Notes under the pieces: model-generated
The model's database searches: none
What the model saw: only the letters and a program-made list of their open reading frames with translations
Told to the model about the DNA's origin: nothing
Assembly: GCF_000224145.3 (NCBI RefSeq)
Contig: NC_020177.2
Location: 1 to 64,000, forward strand
Length of the DNA: 64,000 nucleotides
Reading direction: 5' to 3'
From: Ciona intestinalis
Lineage: Eukaryota > Chordata > Ascidiacea > Phlebobranchia > Cionidae
Program-made: the position numbers and the translations under genes
In this document: positions 19,458-31,184 of the stretch, piece after piece
Numbering within the stretch: the stretch's first letter is position 1
Layout of the letters: the number at the start of each line of letters is the position of its first letter

Positions 19458-21494
19458 GATTTCTATGTTGAACCCAGATGTCATCCAACCTAACCAACAA
19501 ACCTATCGAATGTCGATGTTGTATATACTTTGTATGTAGTGAATGTTGCATTGACATAATGTTACGAACGACTTGTGTTCGTTGGCAACGACATTTGTGA
19601 CTTCCATGTTTACAATACACCCGCACACTCAGAGTTCTAATACGCCAACTAATACAGTATGCTGTAAATTTATCTAAAATGAAAATACTGGGTTTTAAAT
19701 ACTTTATTATTAATCAGAACAAACGAAGATTAAAATACTGGAAACATATAGAACAACCTGCAGACGTTACGTACGTCATAGCGAAACACCGTATCGAGAT
19801 AATGGTCTCAAAAAATACCGTTCTATATTTACGACCGGCGGTCATTTACCCGCCACCACCGCGCTACCAAACCACTTCAATCAAGCATTTTACTTCCCCC
19901 GGATAATCGTGATACGTATGGTTTATATAGAGTACTGTAGGGGAAGATGGGACACCTTTACCACCTGCTATTCAAATATCCTGATCTTGTTTTAAACAAG
20001 TAACGACGGTTTATGGGAGTCGTGAGGATACAGTTTTGTAATTATTTGTTTACTACCAAATGAGACGAGAAATAGACCGAAAAGGTGTCCCATCTTCCCC
20101 ACCCTTATATAAAACCACCAATGTTATGAATATTTTGGTGTAAACTTGGTAGAAAGGACCACACGGGGTTCAAGGTTAAGTGTCAGCATAAACGTTTCAC
20201 CCCTGAATCAATGTACCCTCTTTATAGGTGAAATTTTCGCGTGATCGCAATGTTAGTGAGCACAAGGTAGAAGTCGCTGTTTAATGGTTGGGTTACAACC
20301 GAATGCGAAATGAAATCTTGTATCGAACGAAGGTATAGGCAGCGTTTGTCTTTAAGCTATTTTGACACACGCGCGAATCGTCACTACCGGAGTATGTGAT
20401 TTCCTGCGTGAACAATCATCGAACAATTGAAGCGCTGGCGTATATTCCAGTTTAGTTAGAAATGCTGCTTGTGTTAGAAAGCTGGCTGAGATGTTTCGTA
20501 GCTTAGCGATGATCCATTACCGTGTGGCAACGATGGGTGCGCCTGGGTTGTACGCGGTGAGGCTTGTCCTTATAATATTGGTATCGAGTCTACCGTGTCT
20601 TGGACAATGGTTATTATTAGATGTACGATTCATGGCACTTGTGACGTAGCATGGATAGAAGTAAATAGGAAGTTGAAGATTTCGCGAGAAACTTACCCGC
20701 AATAATGATCACTGTTACGTCGAAGTACCTATGTGTGCGGGGACAATGGTTTAAATTGTTTAAAGGAACTGTTGACCAAAGTTGGCGATTATTTCGCAAC
20801 TGAGTTCTAATTAACCGAGAGATGCGAGCAAATAATAAAGTTCCGCTGCTAGTCAAAGCGATTTAATCAACAACGATTAGTGTAGCATCATGCAGGCTAC
20901 AAAAGCAATGCCATAACATTAGTTATAGAGATGTTAACTAGTTATACAGGAACTTGCAACATACAGGTTACAGCATCGACGTTAAGGCAGTAGTTTAACT
21001 TTTACATCTCAACAGCGCATATGCTTTAGTTTATAATGAAGTAACCGATACATTGACAACCGACCACCACTACAAACATGGGGGGTTGTTGTTGCAAATG
21101 GACGCGGATAATCCTGAAGGATAATTCAACACAAACCGTACCTTTGTTGGAAGGCGAGAAAGCTCAAACACAGAAACGAAATGACGTAAGTTGGTCACGT
21201 GCTTGGGTTTAGTTTCTAAATTCCTAAGTTTAAAAAAATGTAAAATAATATTAATTATTATACGCATGCTAAAGTTGGTTCAAAAAGAATGCACAGTAAA
21301 ACATTTTCTAACCAATGGCGTTGGTTAACTTAATGACTTGCAAATATATACGATGAGCTTAATTGAGTTACTTTAATTTAAAGTTGTTTTAGCGAGGTGT
21401 TGCGACCGCATTATTTCGCTTTGGTCTTTGCTACCGTAACCAAAGAGACAAATAAAGTTATTTGTTTAAGTTGGCAAAATTTGCAGTAAGTTAA
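19458..21494. other. Spacer with MITE, no gene seen
   Basis: No conserved coding sequence is found. A family B MITE occupies about 19933-20105. TTGGCAAAAT is repeated at about 21470 and 21513, just before the MIT-domain exon. Confidence 0.5.
19933..20105. mobile_element. Family B MITE
   Basis: Starts CTGTAGGGGAAGATGGGACA and ends AAAGGTGTCCCATCTTCCCC, with internal TATGGGAGTCGTGAGGATAC shared with the copies at 43016 and 44141. Confidence 0.78.
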
Positions 21495-22718
21495 ATTTTC
21501 TTTAATTCAAAGTTGGCAAAATGCCGGAGTTCGCTTGAGACCGCCCTCCACCTAGTACAACGAGCCGTGGAAGAAGACAGGGCGAGGAATTATGTGGAAG
21601 CTTTATCATTGTACCAACATGCACTTGTGTATTTCCTTGAAAGTTTGAATTGTAAGTACATATATAGTAATGTTGGGTAAGATTGGATACCAGTAGCCCA
21701 TCTTACCCCACTCTATTGTAACATTGATGCAAAGTATAACGAATACACGGGAATTGTTTTATATTTTCGGTCACGAGCCACGGTACGTGCTATCATAGAT
21801 ACCTGTGCTATATAGTGACAGCAAGTATGTGTCAAAATGTATATTGTTTGTATTATAACAAAGACGTACACACGTTAACATATTTATTGTTTATTTTTTT
21901 ACGATGATTCGAACGTTTTGTTTTTAACCTCTCTCGCATGCCTTTTTCTCGCGTTCTCTCTTTTTACCCAGTCCATAATTTCAGATGAAGCGGAGAGCGA
22001 AAATATTAAGGAGAAAATCCTTTCAAAGTGCAAACAGTATTTGGATCGTGCGGAAAAGTTAGCAGAGTATTTAAACGCGTAAGTTGATCACTGCATTAAT
22101 TAACATTCGTATCATGTAGTGAATGTACCGGGTGAAATAAAAATCTGCGCGGCTTTGTTAACCATACAAAACACGAGTTAAATGCGTTTCAAAGCAAAAT
22201 TAGCAGACTATTATATATATAGGTGAAATTTTGAATACAAACTACTAAATCTTGGAATTTTATTTTAAAAATCTGACGAACCAGTAATTCTGGTCCAAAA
22301 CGCACCGCAAATGGGGCGAAATGGAACACCCCGTGTTAAAACTTTTCCAAAATGGTGCGTCGAATAAGGATAGATCCAACCCTGGTTATAAAATCCACCC
22401 CCCACAAAATTACGAAAGTGGTAAGTGGGCACGGGATGTATAAAACCACATGGTGGACAATAGAACACACGTTTGCTAACTTGCTCATAAAGTGACGATT
22501 CCTATTCATATTCCAGACACGGCGGTTCGAGGGGAAAACGAGATTCTGCACTCAGCGGAACTTCGACGCTTAAATGGACGGATGATGACGTCATACCTGC
22601 ACAGGGAAGCGACGCTCGCACTCGTATGTCGAAGTTATACAACAGCATTATGCGTAAAAACAAGGACAGCAATTCAAACAATAACAAATCCATACAAAGA
22701 TCGTATTCGACGAGGTAG
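21495..22718 (+). CDS. MIT-domain-only protein related to the VPS4 N-terminus (5' end unresolved)
   Basis: Three exons are visible: up to 21651, 21985-22078, and 22517-22718 with the stop. They encode one complete MIT domain (LETALHLVQRAVEEDRARNY, EALSLYQHALVYFLE, then KCKQYLDRAEKLAEYLNA), almost the VPS4 version, followed by a basic Ser/Asn-rich tail ending SIQRSYSTR. MIT domains bind the C-terminal tails of ESCRT-III subunits at endosomes, the midbody and the nuclear envelope. VPS4 would continue into an AAA ATPase, but the third exon ends in TAG about 65 residues after the domain with no Walker motif. No in-frame ATG precedes the first exon back to a stop at 21492, so an upstream exon is missing from this model. 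It may be a free-standing MIT adaptor, a retained fragment of a VPS4 duplicate, or an alternative short form of a longer gene; I see no AAA exons before 24645. Confidence 0.7.
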
Positions 22719-24644
22719 CATTGTGAAGTAACTACCGGCGAGTGTTACGTCACAAACCATGAAGAGTTACCCTGCATTAACTGAGTTGGATGTTTGTTGT
22801 GCTATATACCTCATCGCATTAAAGAATACACAATGATCATCTATCTGGAAGCAATGGATCTATCTGGAAGCAAACACAAGCGCAATTACCATAAACTTTT
22901 TTTACTGATACACACGCCAACGGCTTCGAACCATGTAGCCTGATACCAGGGGTGGCATTCTCCGCTACCGACTAAACTGGTCTCCGCCTAAATCGACTGG
23001 CCAACTTCTGCAATAAAGAATGCACAGAAATTTAGTGGCCGACTTAAAAACCGTGGTAACCAATAGTAAACGCGACTAGTCGGTAGCCGAGAATACAATC
23101 CATGGAATCCAACTTTTTAAGTGAACGCTTGTGGGGCACATTGTAAACCATGAGTCAGTGACATCACATTTCATCATTTTATTACAACACAAAAGGTCTA
23201 ATCCCGTCAAAATTGTGTTGATGCCATAAACCCCATTCATAAATATTCTTGCGTCTTATTTTATAAACTTGTGTTCAATATGAACCATCTTCTAAAATAA
23301 AAAGAAACAAAATAAACATATTTTTATTTCTTAATGCAACTTAAACAGATCTAATGAAGCAAATTATTTTGTTTACTGACACATCAATGGTTTATTCAAG
23401 TAACCTTGTTAAGTTGTGAACCTTTATTTGGTTTATGCCTGGCAACAGTTTATATATAAAAAAAATATTCCAATGAATGACATCACAAATATAATTGTTA
23501 AACAATAAATCATATTCTGTAATTCTAAAATACATAACATTATCATAATTACATCACAAACAAATGTATGCAATCTGAAACTTTTTTTTAAATTAAAAAT
23601 AATGTCATAAACCGTTTTGATGGAATATATGATAACTGTAACCTAAAAATGATAAATTATGAGATTACATCAACTTATTGATGATTCAACTTTTAACATT
23701 TTAAGGTATTTTAATTGAGTTCAATTACCTAGTAGAGCTTACTTAATGTATGTGGTTGTTGTTTGTAGATGAGCAACACCCAATGTACCAAACATTGAAA
23801 TATTTATACATGTTGAACATATGTTCCCACTTGTTGTTCTTTATAGTAAGACCATTACATGTGACTGATGTGAGTTTAATTTCTTGTGTTGAATTAAATA
23901 ACTTTTTAAATAAACACCTGGGCAGAAATATATACAATTTAAAGTATTGGATGATTGCATTCTACACCTTATGCTGTAACACGCTTGTAAGGAGCTTCAA
24001 TTATCTTCAAAAACAACTTTTATTGTCAGCTGTCTTGCCATGGCACACATTGTAACACTACTTTCCCTATAGAAACCAAAGTTTGCTTAGTGGCACTGGA
24101 CACACAAATAAAAATTTCCAAGAACATTCTGTATTTTTTTCAATCTAGTTCTTTGTATCAAAGAATACTTAATGTTTGCGAGCTAAGTAATATCATATAG
24201 TTACCAAGTGATACTTTAGTTAGCGCGGCTAATCTAAAGCTAAATTTAAAAAGTGTTAGTGTAATATGCAATATATTATCTGAATTTATTACATTGTTGA
24301 GGATACTGTGCTAGTATGTAACTTTATACTTTCACGGTAGATAAAGGAGTTTTACCTATATTATAAAGATTTAATTATAAGAATGTTTAAAAAAGGATAT
24401 TGTATCTGCCATTTGGCAGGATTTTATCGGATGAAACATCATAATACATTACATTTTAAACCAGATGGGCCATGGAAAACTTATTTAAATAATGCCTGGT
24501 AGCAAAAGTAACATAATATAGCAATTTTCTATAAAATGAGTTTTTTCTGGTTATACATTTTGTTAGTAAATTATGTTGATGAAAATTTAATGATTCTTTT
24601 AATTTTGTTTGAAAACAACACATTGCATATGCCCAAGATAAAAT
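22719..24644. other. AT-rich spacer with a second tRNA-like SINE fragment
   Basis: No gene is recognised. A plus-strand open frame at 23750-24055 has no family resemblance. A tRNA-like sequence and a matching inverted segment lie at about 22925-23096. Confidence 0.45.
22925..22985 (-). mobile_element. tRNA-like SINE head of a second family
   Basis: The minus strand reads a TTTAGTCGGTAGCGGAGAAT A-box-like arm and a GGTTCGAAGCC B box. An inverted partial copy (CTAGTCGGTAGCCGAGAATA) lies at about 23073-23094. It is not a functional tRNA, because the arms do not close into a cloverleaf. Confidence 0.5.
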
Positions 24645-27600
24645 ATGGAGCTGATGAAATATGATCAAAGTGAATTCCCAACCGAGTTTAACAAAGAGAA
24701 CTTTCAAGTGGTTGGAACAGGAGGTTTTGGTGAAGTTCGAGTTTGTTACCACGCATTACTGGGCAGGGTGGCTCTGAAGTTGTTTCGTATCACTGGAAGC
24801 AATGAAAGAATACAAAAGGCTAGAAGGGAGTAAGAAATTGTGATATTTGTAACAGTTTAACATAAATTTAAAGCCTTCAATCCCTATCCCTCTTGTAGCC
24901 TAGTTGAATATCAGATACATTGTAAAAGTTAAGTTTTGTTATTTATCTATATGTTGCATTGTTTATGTCTAACCACCTATCAGCATACCTAGTTTGCAAC
25001 TCCTATAGTTTGTGACCTTTGGCCACTAACCCCTAACATTCAACAAAGTATTGGCACTGTTTGAATGCTTAATTATCATCAAATCAACAGGTTTGAAAGT
25101 GAAGCAAAAATTCTCCAACAAATGAAGCATCCCCACATTGTCACCTTCCATGGTGTGACATCACTTTTTGGAAGGGAGGGTCTTGTGATGGAATTCATGG
25201 AAGGTGGCAACTTGGACGACCTCATTATGTCGGATACAGTTCTTTCTTGGACTGAGCGTCTTCGACTCTTGCATGAATTGTCAGCAGCCATCAGTTACTT
25301 GCACAACCACGATTATAAAAAAGCTTTTATCCATAGTGACATAAAACCACAAAACATACTTCTCACAAAATCCAGGAGTCTGAAACTTGCCGACTTTGGT
25401 TCAGTGAACATCAGAAAACGAACCGGTGCCAGCACAACAACATTAGACATTCCTTGTTCAAAACAACACACTTTGCACTTCACTGCTCCTGAATTCTTGA
25501 AAGATCTTGATGTAGAGAGAACACCAGCAATGGATGTCTACAGGTAAACTATTTGTAAATAACAAACTTACCAAAACTAGTTTTTTTGTCTAATGTTTTC
25601 AGTTATGGTATCATTGTGTACGAAGTGCTGACAAGAATACAAGCTTTCTCGGACTCTACAGTTGGGAAAGAAATTATTCGGGAAGTCATTTGCAATGGTA
25701 CGAGGCCCAACCAAAGCAAACTGGATGAGGTGGATATGCAATTGAAACAGCATCAAAAACAAGATCATGAAATTTTCCTCAAGTTACAATCTCTTATGAA
25801 GGAATGCTGGCAGCAAGAACCAACCAAACGACCCAAAGCTACAAAAAGTAAATGAATGTTTCTGTGTTTCTTTTTACAATACCAATCGTTGTGTAGCTAA
25901 GCAGTTAAAAGTATCAGTTGTTTTTGTCTAAAAGTAAGATTACAATTATTATAGTTTTCCTTATTTCTGATCACAACAAAAACTTTTAAAAAACATTTTT
26001 TTGTTATTAATAGTTTTGGAAACCATCACCCAACAAATGGATGAGTTACCTGCCACGGAAGGTTTAGGTACGTATAATAATGCTAAGCTATTAAACATGG
26101 TAATGAAAGGTTTTTTTATAGATATGGAAGACCTCACCCTTGAGTTACCTGCCATGGATGGTTCAGGTAAATACGATAATGCAAAAACCAGCGGTGTAAA
26201 AAGTGCCTATTTTCGATGCCGCTGACATCCGCCAGATTTTTTAAAAACTGCTGCCATGGGAATCGGAATTTATTCACTTTGCCGGCCGTGTAACATTTCG
26301 TTTTGTGTTAACGTTTACACAAGTTATCTATTCATGCAGTTCTGACGTAAATAACAGCATAATATTGTCAGAAATCCGGCATTTATTCGGAGACAATGGC
26401 AATTCTGACGAACATAACTAGCTAGGTCGTAATACATTTGCGGTATTTCGTATTTGATTGCGCCATAATAGGGATTGTGACTAATGTAATACGTAACAAT
26501 ACGAACCAATATGTATGTTCGGAGAGTGTAGATCAGTGTATTACCGAATATAAAACACAGACAATCTCAAAGCACCATTATGTTCCTGGTAATTCTTAAA
26601 AAGGAAATTCTTTGCCCGTGGAAACGTGTTAATGCTATTACAGGAAAACTTTTGTGTGGAAATATTTAATAAACTGCCTTGCTGGATCAATTTATGTTTT
26701 ACTTAGAAGCTGCATGCTTGATCATGGGTGGTAGTGGAACAAACAAACTTGTTGAAACCTATGAAGTTGATGATAAAAGTTTTAAACAAAGGAAGGTTGG
26801 TTTATTCCTTTATCATTTTCAGTGCATTTAAGCCAAAAAGCAACATATTATATTCTCTTCCCTTATGGATAAAATTAACCAGTGTTCTCCTCACGATTGA
26901 ACGAGATCGAGGCGGTAATTAGATTTTGTGTGTATCCCGTTACTAATCTTTAATTGTTCGTAAGTTTTTCTCAGATAAACCTAGCGACGCTGGCGTTTGT
27001 TACGACATAGTAAAGATTTGATTATTTGCGTTAAAATAGAAATTGATTACCGTGTGGATTGTTTATAACATAGTAAGAATTGACGCGTCAATTATTTACA
27101 ACACAGTTACGATTTACCCGTCCATAATTTGGAACGCAAGAGTTTTGTAACTAATCGAATGTTTGCAGTTTGATGCTTACGGCCGTAAATGGTTAGTTTG
27201 GCGAGGTTTTATCATAAGCTTTATAACTTTGTGTCACAATTTAGATAAGCCAAAATTTTTTAGCAAACAAAATTGAAAGTAGAATTGAACATTGACTTAA
27301 AGGGTCCACAAGATAAAAATGGTTGAGAAACACTGATCAATGATAAACGATTGTATTTATTTACAGTCAACCTTGTGTAAAAGGGATGGTTCAACCAGTG
27401 TGAAGATAAACAACCATGTTTATACGGCGGGTGGTGGTAGATCCAAGTCTGTCGAATGTTTGAATTTAAACCAAGTTGATGGTGATTGGAATATTGTGGC
27501 ATCTATGAATAAACAACGATGGTATGCAGCATCTGCTGTGTTAAACGGTTGGTTCCTTTTTATGTTTAACAATTTTCTCCAAAGCTAAAACTTTAAAGAC

Positions 27601-29779
27601 CAAACATATGAATTTAAATCCTATTTTGATTTTAATAAACATTAAACAGCAAGCATTGTTATGTAATAAATATTTAAATTCTAGATCAAATGTGTGTAAC
27701 AGGAGGATGGGGTGGTATTAATGCATTATCATCAGTTGAATTATACAATCCAGTGGTGAATACATGGACAAACATTGCTCCAATGAAAACTGAACGATTT
27801 CAACATGCTCTTGTTTCTTACAATGGTTGGTACAGTGGCCCATCTAGACGGGGTTGTTTGGTTTAAGAAACCCCCTCAAAAAGTTATATATTATACATAG
27901 GCTATTTTCGTTACGCAGTGGTAAACGAAAAGCGAGTAAAAGCGGTGATTGCTAAAATCCTAAAAAAATCACTCTTTTAAGCAACGATGATAGATTGCAT
28001 CACAGCTTGTGATCGATGTAACGTTAATATTGACGGGCATACAATTGATACAATGCTACGTTTACCAATCAACAAAGAACTTGTTTTGTAACTTTCATCA
28101 GTACGAACATGAACACAGCTTACTTAAAATTTGAAACTTATTACTAGAGCTACCGTCAGCACTTAATTGCCGCCGGTATTAAATGATCGTCAGAAATTGC
28201 CGGTGTGTCTCCAGGGCTGTGTTATCAACAGGTCGCTTGTTTGCATTCGGTGGTGGAGATACTGTTGGTTCCATTTATGCAATATCGGGTGGTCTTATTG
28301 GTGGAATAATTCGTGGTGTTGGTGGTCTTTTGAGGTATTCAACAAACTTTACTTCAATGGAAAGTTATGATCCACGAGAAGGGAAATGGAAACCACTACA
28401 ATCTATGAATGAGGAAAGATATGGATCGTGTGGTGTTGTTTACAATGATGAAATTTACGCCATTGGTTTGTTGTTTATTCTAGACAAATTAATCAAGTTA
28501 TAACTGTTGTCACAATTTAACATTATGTTCTGTTAAACAAACATATAAAAAAAACATGAAATATTTTGTATTGTAACATTCAGGTAAAAAACACTTAGCT
28601 ATCATTGCCTTTTCTAAATTTAAGTTCGTCAACTATTAATAACTCTTCCCAATATACGTAGCCTCCTTAAGTATGCCTAAATATTTATTTATTTAGGTGG
28701 AGGGAATCTAAGGAGTGTGGAGCGTTACAACTTTCGAACCAACAGTTGGTCCCGTATTAGCAGATTGAACCGTGTGCGATGGGGTTCTTGTGCGTGTGTT
28801 GTGAATGGGAAGATATACGTCATTGGAGGAAGGTAACTATTCCTGTGTTACTTCAGCTAACTATGGCTGAACGGCCTACATGTTAGCACTATGTCATAAC
28901 AAACGCTTGGTTTGACTGGGCTTACGAAACGTTTAAGATTTACCTCTAGGTTGGTGCAATGCTATTACAGTGTTAAATGGAGCGGTCAGTAAGGTTTATG
29001 TCGCTGATTCGCGTGTAGATCGAAACGCGAATAGAAGTTATTGCCTATCCAATCTGTGTAGTATGAACTATTGCGTATAAAAGTCAAATAACGGGTACAA
29101 AAACACTGGTCACTTTTTACTTTCAAGGGAGAAAATTTCTAATGAAAAAAAAGGAAAATAATTTAAAGAAAGTCAAACTGACTTGTCTCAATTTTTATTG
29201 CTTCACTTTCTTCTTTTTTATTACCTTTTTCTCTCGCATGCAATATTATATGCGCCATATTAGTGATCGTTCCCTCAATTATTTAGACTGTATGAGTTTG
29301 AAAACAGGTAGAATATTTGCGTTCAAGTAAGTAAAGGATTGTCTCGTCTACAATGAATACTTTGTACTACATAAACGCAACAAGCATGTGGATGATTATT
29401 GATTTGTTTTAGTTATATTTAGAAAAAAAATAAACAAAAACTGGGGTGGGCAGACCTATTTCGCCATCCTAGCCTATGCTTCCAGGGTGGTGCCTCAACC
29501 CCAGCACCCCGGGTTAGAACGCCTATGTACATAGCTAATCATAATGTGATGTTCTAAGACATAATAAATGTATATCTAAAAAGGTACGAAATAAAAATGA
29601 AGGGAAATGACTAAATACTTTAATCAAGTTTAATTTTAAATAGGCATTCTTGTGTTAGTATTGGTGATGATGATGATGCTTCAAAATCAATTGAGGCTTA
29701 TGATGCAACAATCAATGAATGGAAGATTGAAACCAACATGGAGACACCAAGACGTTGGGCATCAGTTGTAGCTTTGTAA
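24645..29779 (+). CDS. Protein kinase fused to a Kelch-repeat domain
   Basis: Eleven exons close in frame to 632 residues: 24645-24829, 25091-25543, 25603-25847, 26014-26067, 26122-26166, 26707-26795, 27367-27547, 27685-27825, 28232-28465, 28697-28832, 29644-29779. Residues about 20-290 form a TKL/RIP-like kinase: glycine loop GTGGFGEV, VALKLF lysine, catalytic loop HSDIKPQN, DFG and APEF. The catalytic HRD is HSD, so it is a non-RD kinase. A short linker of two small exons repeats a (M)ELPAT/AMDG motif. The second half has about six Kelch blades, with paired glycines (IMGGSG, VTGGWGG, FAFGGGD, AIGGGN, VIGGR), each followed by a Tyr and a Trp. Kelch propellers bind partner proteins, so this domain probably selects substrate or location. 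RIP kinases signal in immunity and cell death, but no death domain or RHIM is visible. Fusion is inferred from exon phase; no transcript is seen. Confidence 0.85.
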
Positions 29780-31184
29780 ACTCTCTTTATGTATTTATTG
29801 GTTTATTAGTGAAAATGGTAAATAATCAGTTTAGCAAACAACGAGCTACTGTTCACAATGCACAAATACTTTCTTGTTTATAGTCTTTACTTTGCAACTA
29901 TAGACATTGTTTTATTGTATACTTTCCCAAATTTAGAACTGAACTTCTCATTGACTTTAATTTAGTATTGGACAGTGAACATGCACCAGGCATGTATTTG
30001 CAGCAATCTTTTTCGTTTAACGAATTGTTATATAACAGCACTGTATTTTACCCATCTATTAAAGCTGTATTGTTTTGTTTATGTAAAGATAAAATCCAAC
30101 AACATTTTTATTTGATTTTTCATGAACTGACATTGTTTATTGTAGAATTTCCCAATTCTCTCTTTGCCAACCCATTAGCGGTAATACATTATTCATAAAT
30201 TGCAACTATGTGGTAAAACCCACATAACATGTTCAATCAAACATCCTACTATATTCCTGTGTCTTATTTCATAAACTTGTGTATAACATGAAAATGCACC
30301 ATTTTATTATACTGTATTGTACTTTTTAGTTCTTATGCCATTATACACTATTCCCAAATTATTTGGTAATATTGTAGAATCGCATACAATATTTCATTTT
30401 GCAATAAGTTTATAAAGAATTTCATGAAACTCAATTCTGTTAAACAAGACTAATCGTTCAAAAATGTGACTTATTATATTGATATCTATTATTTAATATG
30501 TAAGTTCCGGGTTTTTTTATAAATAACTATATGCCTGAGTGGTTAACCGGTGATTCAGTTAAACAAACAATATAACTATTTCTTACTAACCTTTATTCCT
30601 GCTTTAATCATTTGCTTTTTCAATGCCAATGATATCCATATCCATAATGCATATCTATAATCCACAATCCATTGCAGCATAACTTAGTTTGTGTGTTAAC
30701 TTAAAACCTGATTGTTCACTTTAACTGAAAAGCCGCTGAGTAAATTTATCCTTTGAACCAAATGAGTTACTGCAGGACAAATTATATCTATTTAAAAACA
30801 CTTGCAAATAAACAGTTAAAGCCAAACATACAACAGCAGTTACAACGTTGCACCATATATGGAAAATACTGGAATACAATGTTTGTTTTGTAACAAACGT
30901 CGCAGTATGACGTCATAATGACGATTTCAGAGTAACAGTAGTGCGCACAACGTACTCCGTGCATATTTCCATACTCGTCCCAAAACACAAAAACAATATT
31001 TTCTTCCATAAAACGTTGTTTTATTCAATTTTATCACCAGCAAACCTCACATAATGGTTAAATGTGTTCTGTTACTAATACAGCTGTACAAAATAAATTA
31101 CTTCCGGCAACACTTTTCACTATGACGTATCCCTAATAATTCTGGCTAATAATTTGTTTTATAATTTCTCTGGTTTCGCGCAAT
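29780..31184. other. AT-rich intergenic spacer, no gene seen
   Basis: This holds the 3' end of the kinase-Kelch gene and the upstream region of the REDIC1-like gene. Open frames here (for example 29968-30198) are short, compositionally random and match nothing. Confidence 0.5.

Noticed and set aside
22925-22985. A functional tRNA gene
   Set aside because: A- and B-box-like words are present, but the stems do not pair into a cloverleaf; it is a SINE head or relic.
23750-24055. 101-codon plus-strand frame
   Set aside because: AT-rich, no homology, overlapped by an equally open minus frame; probably chance.
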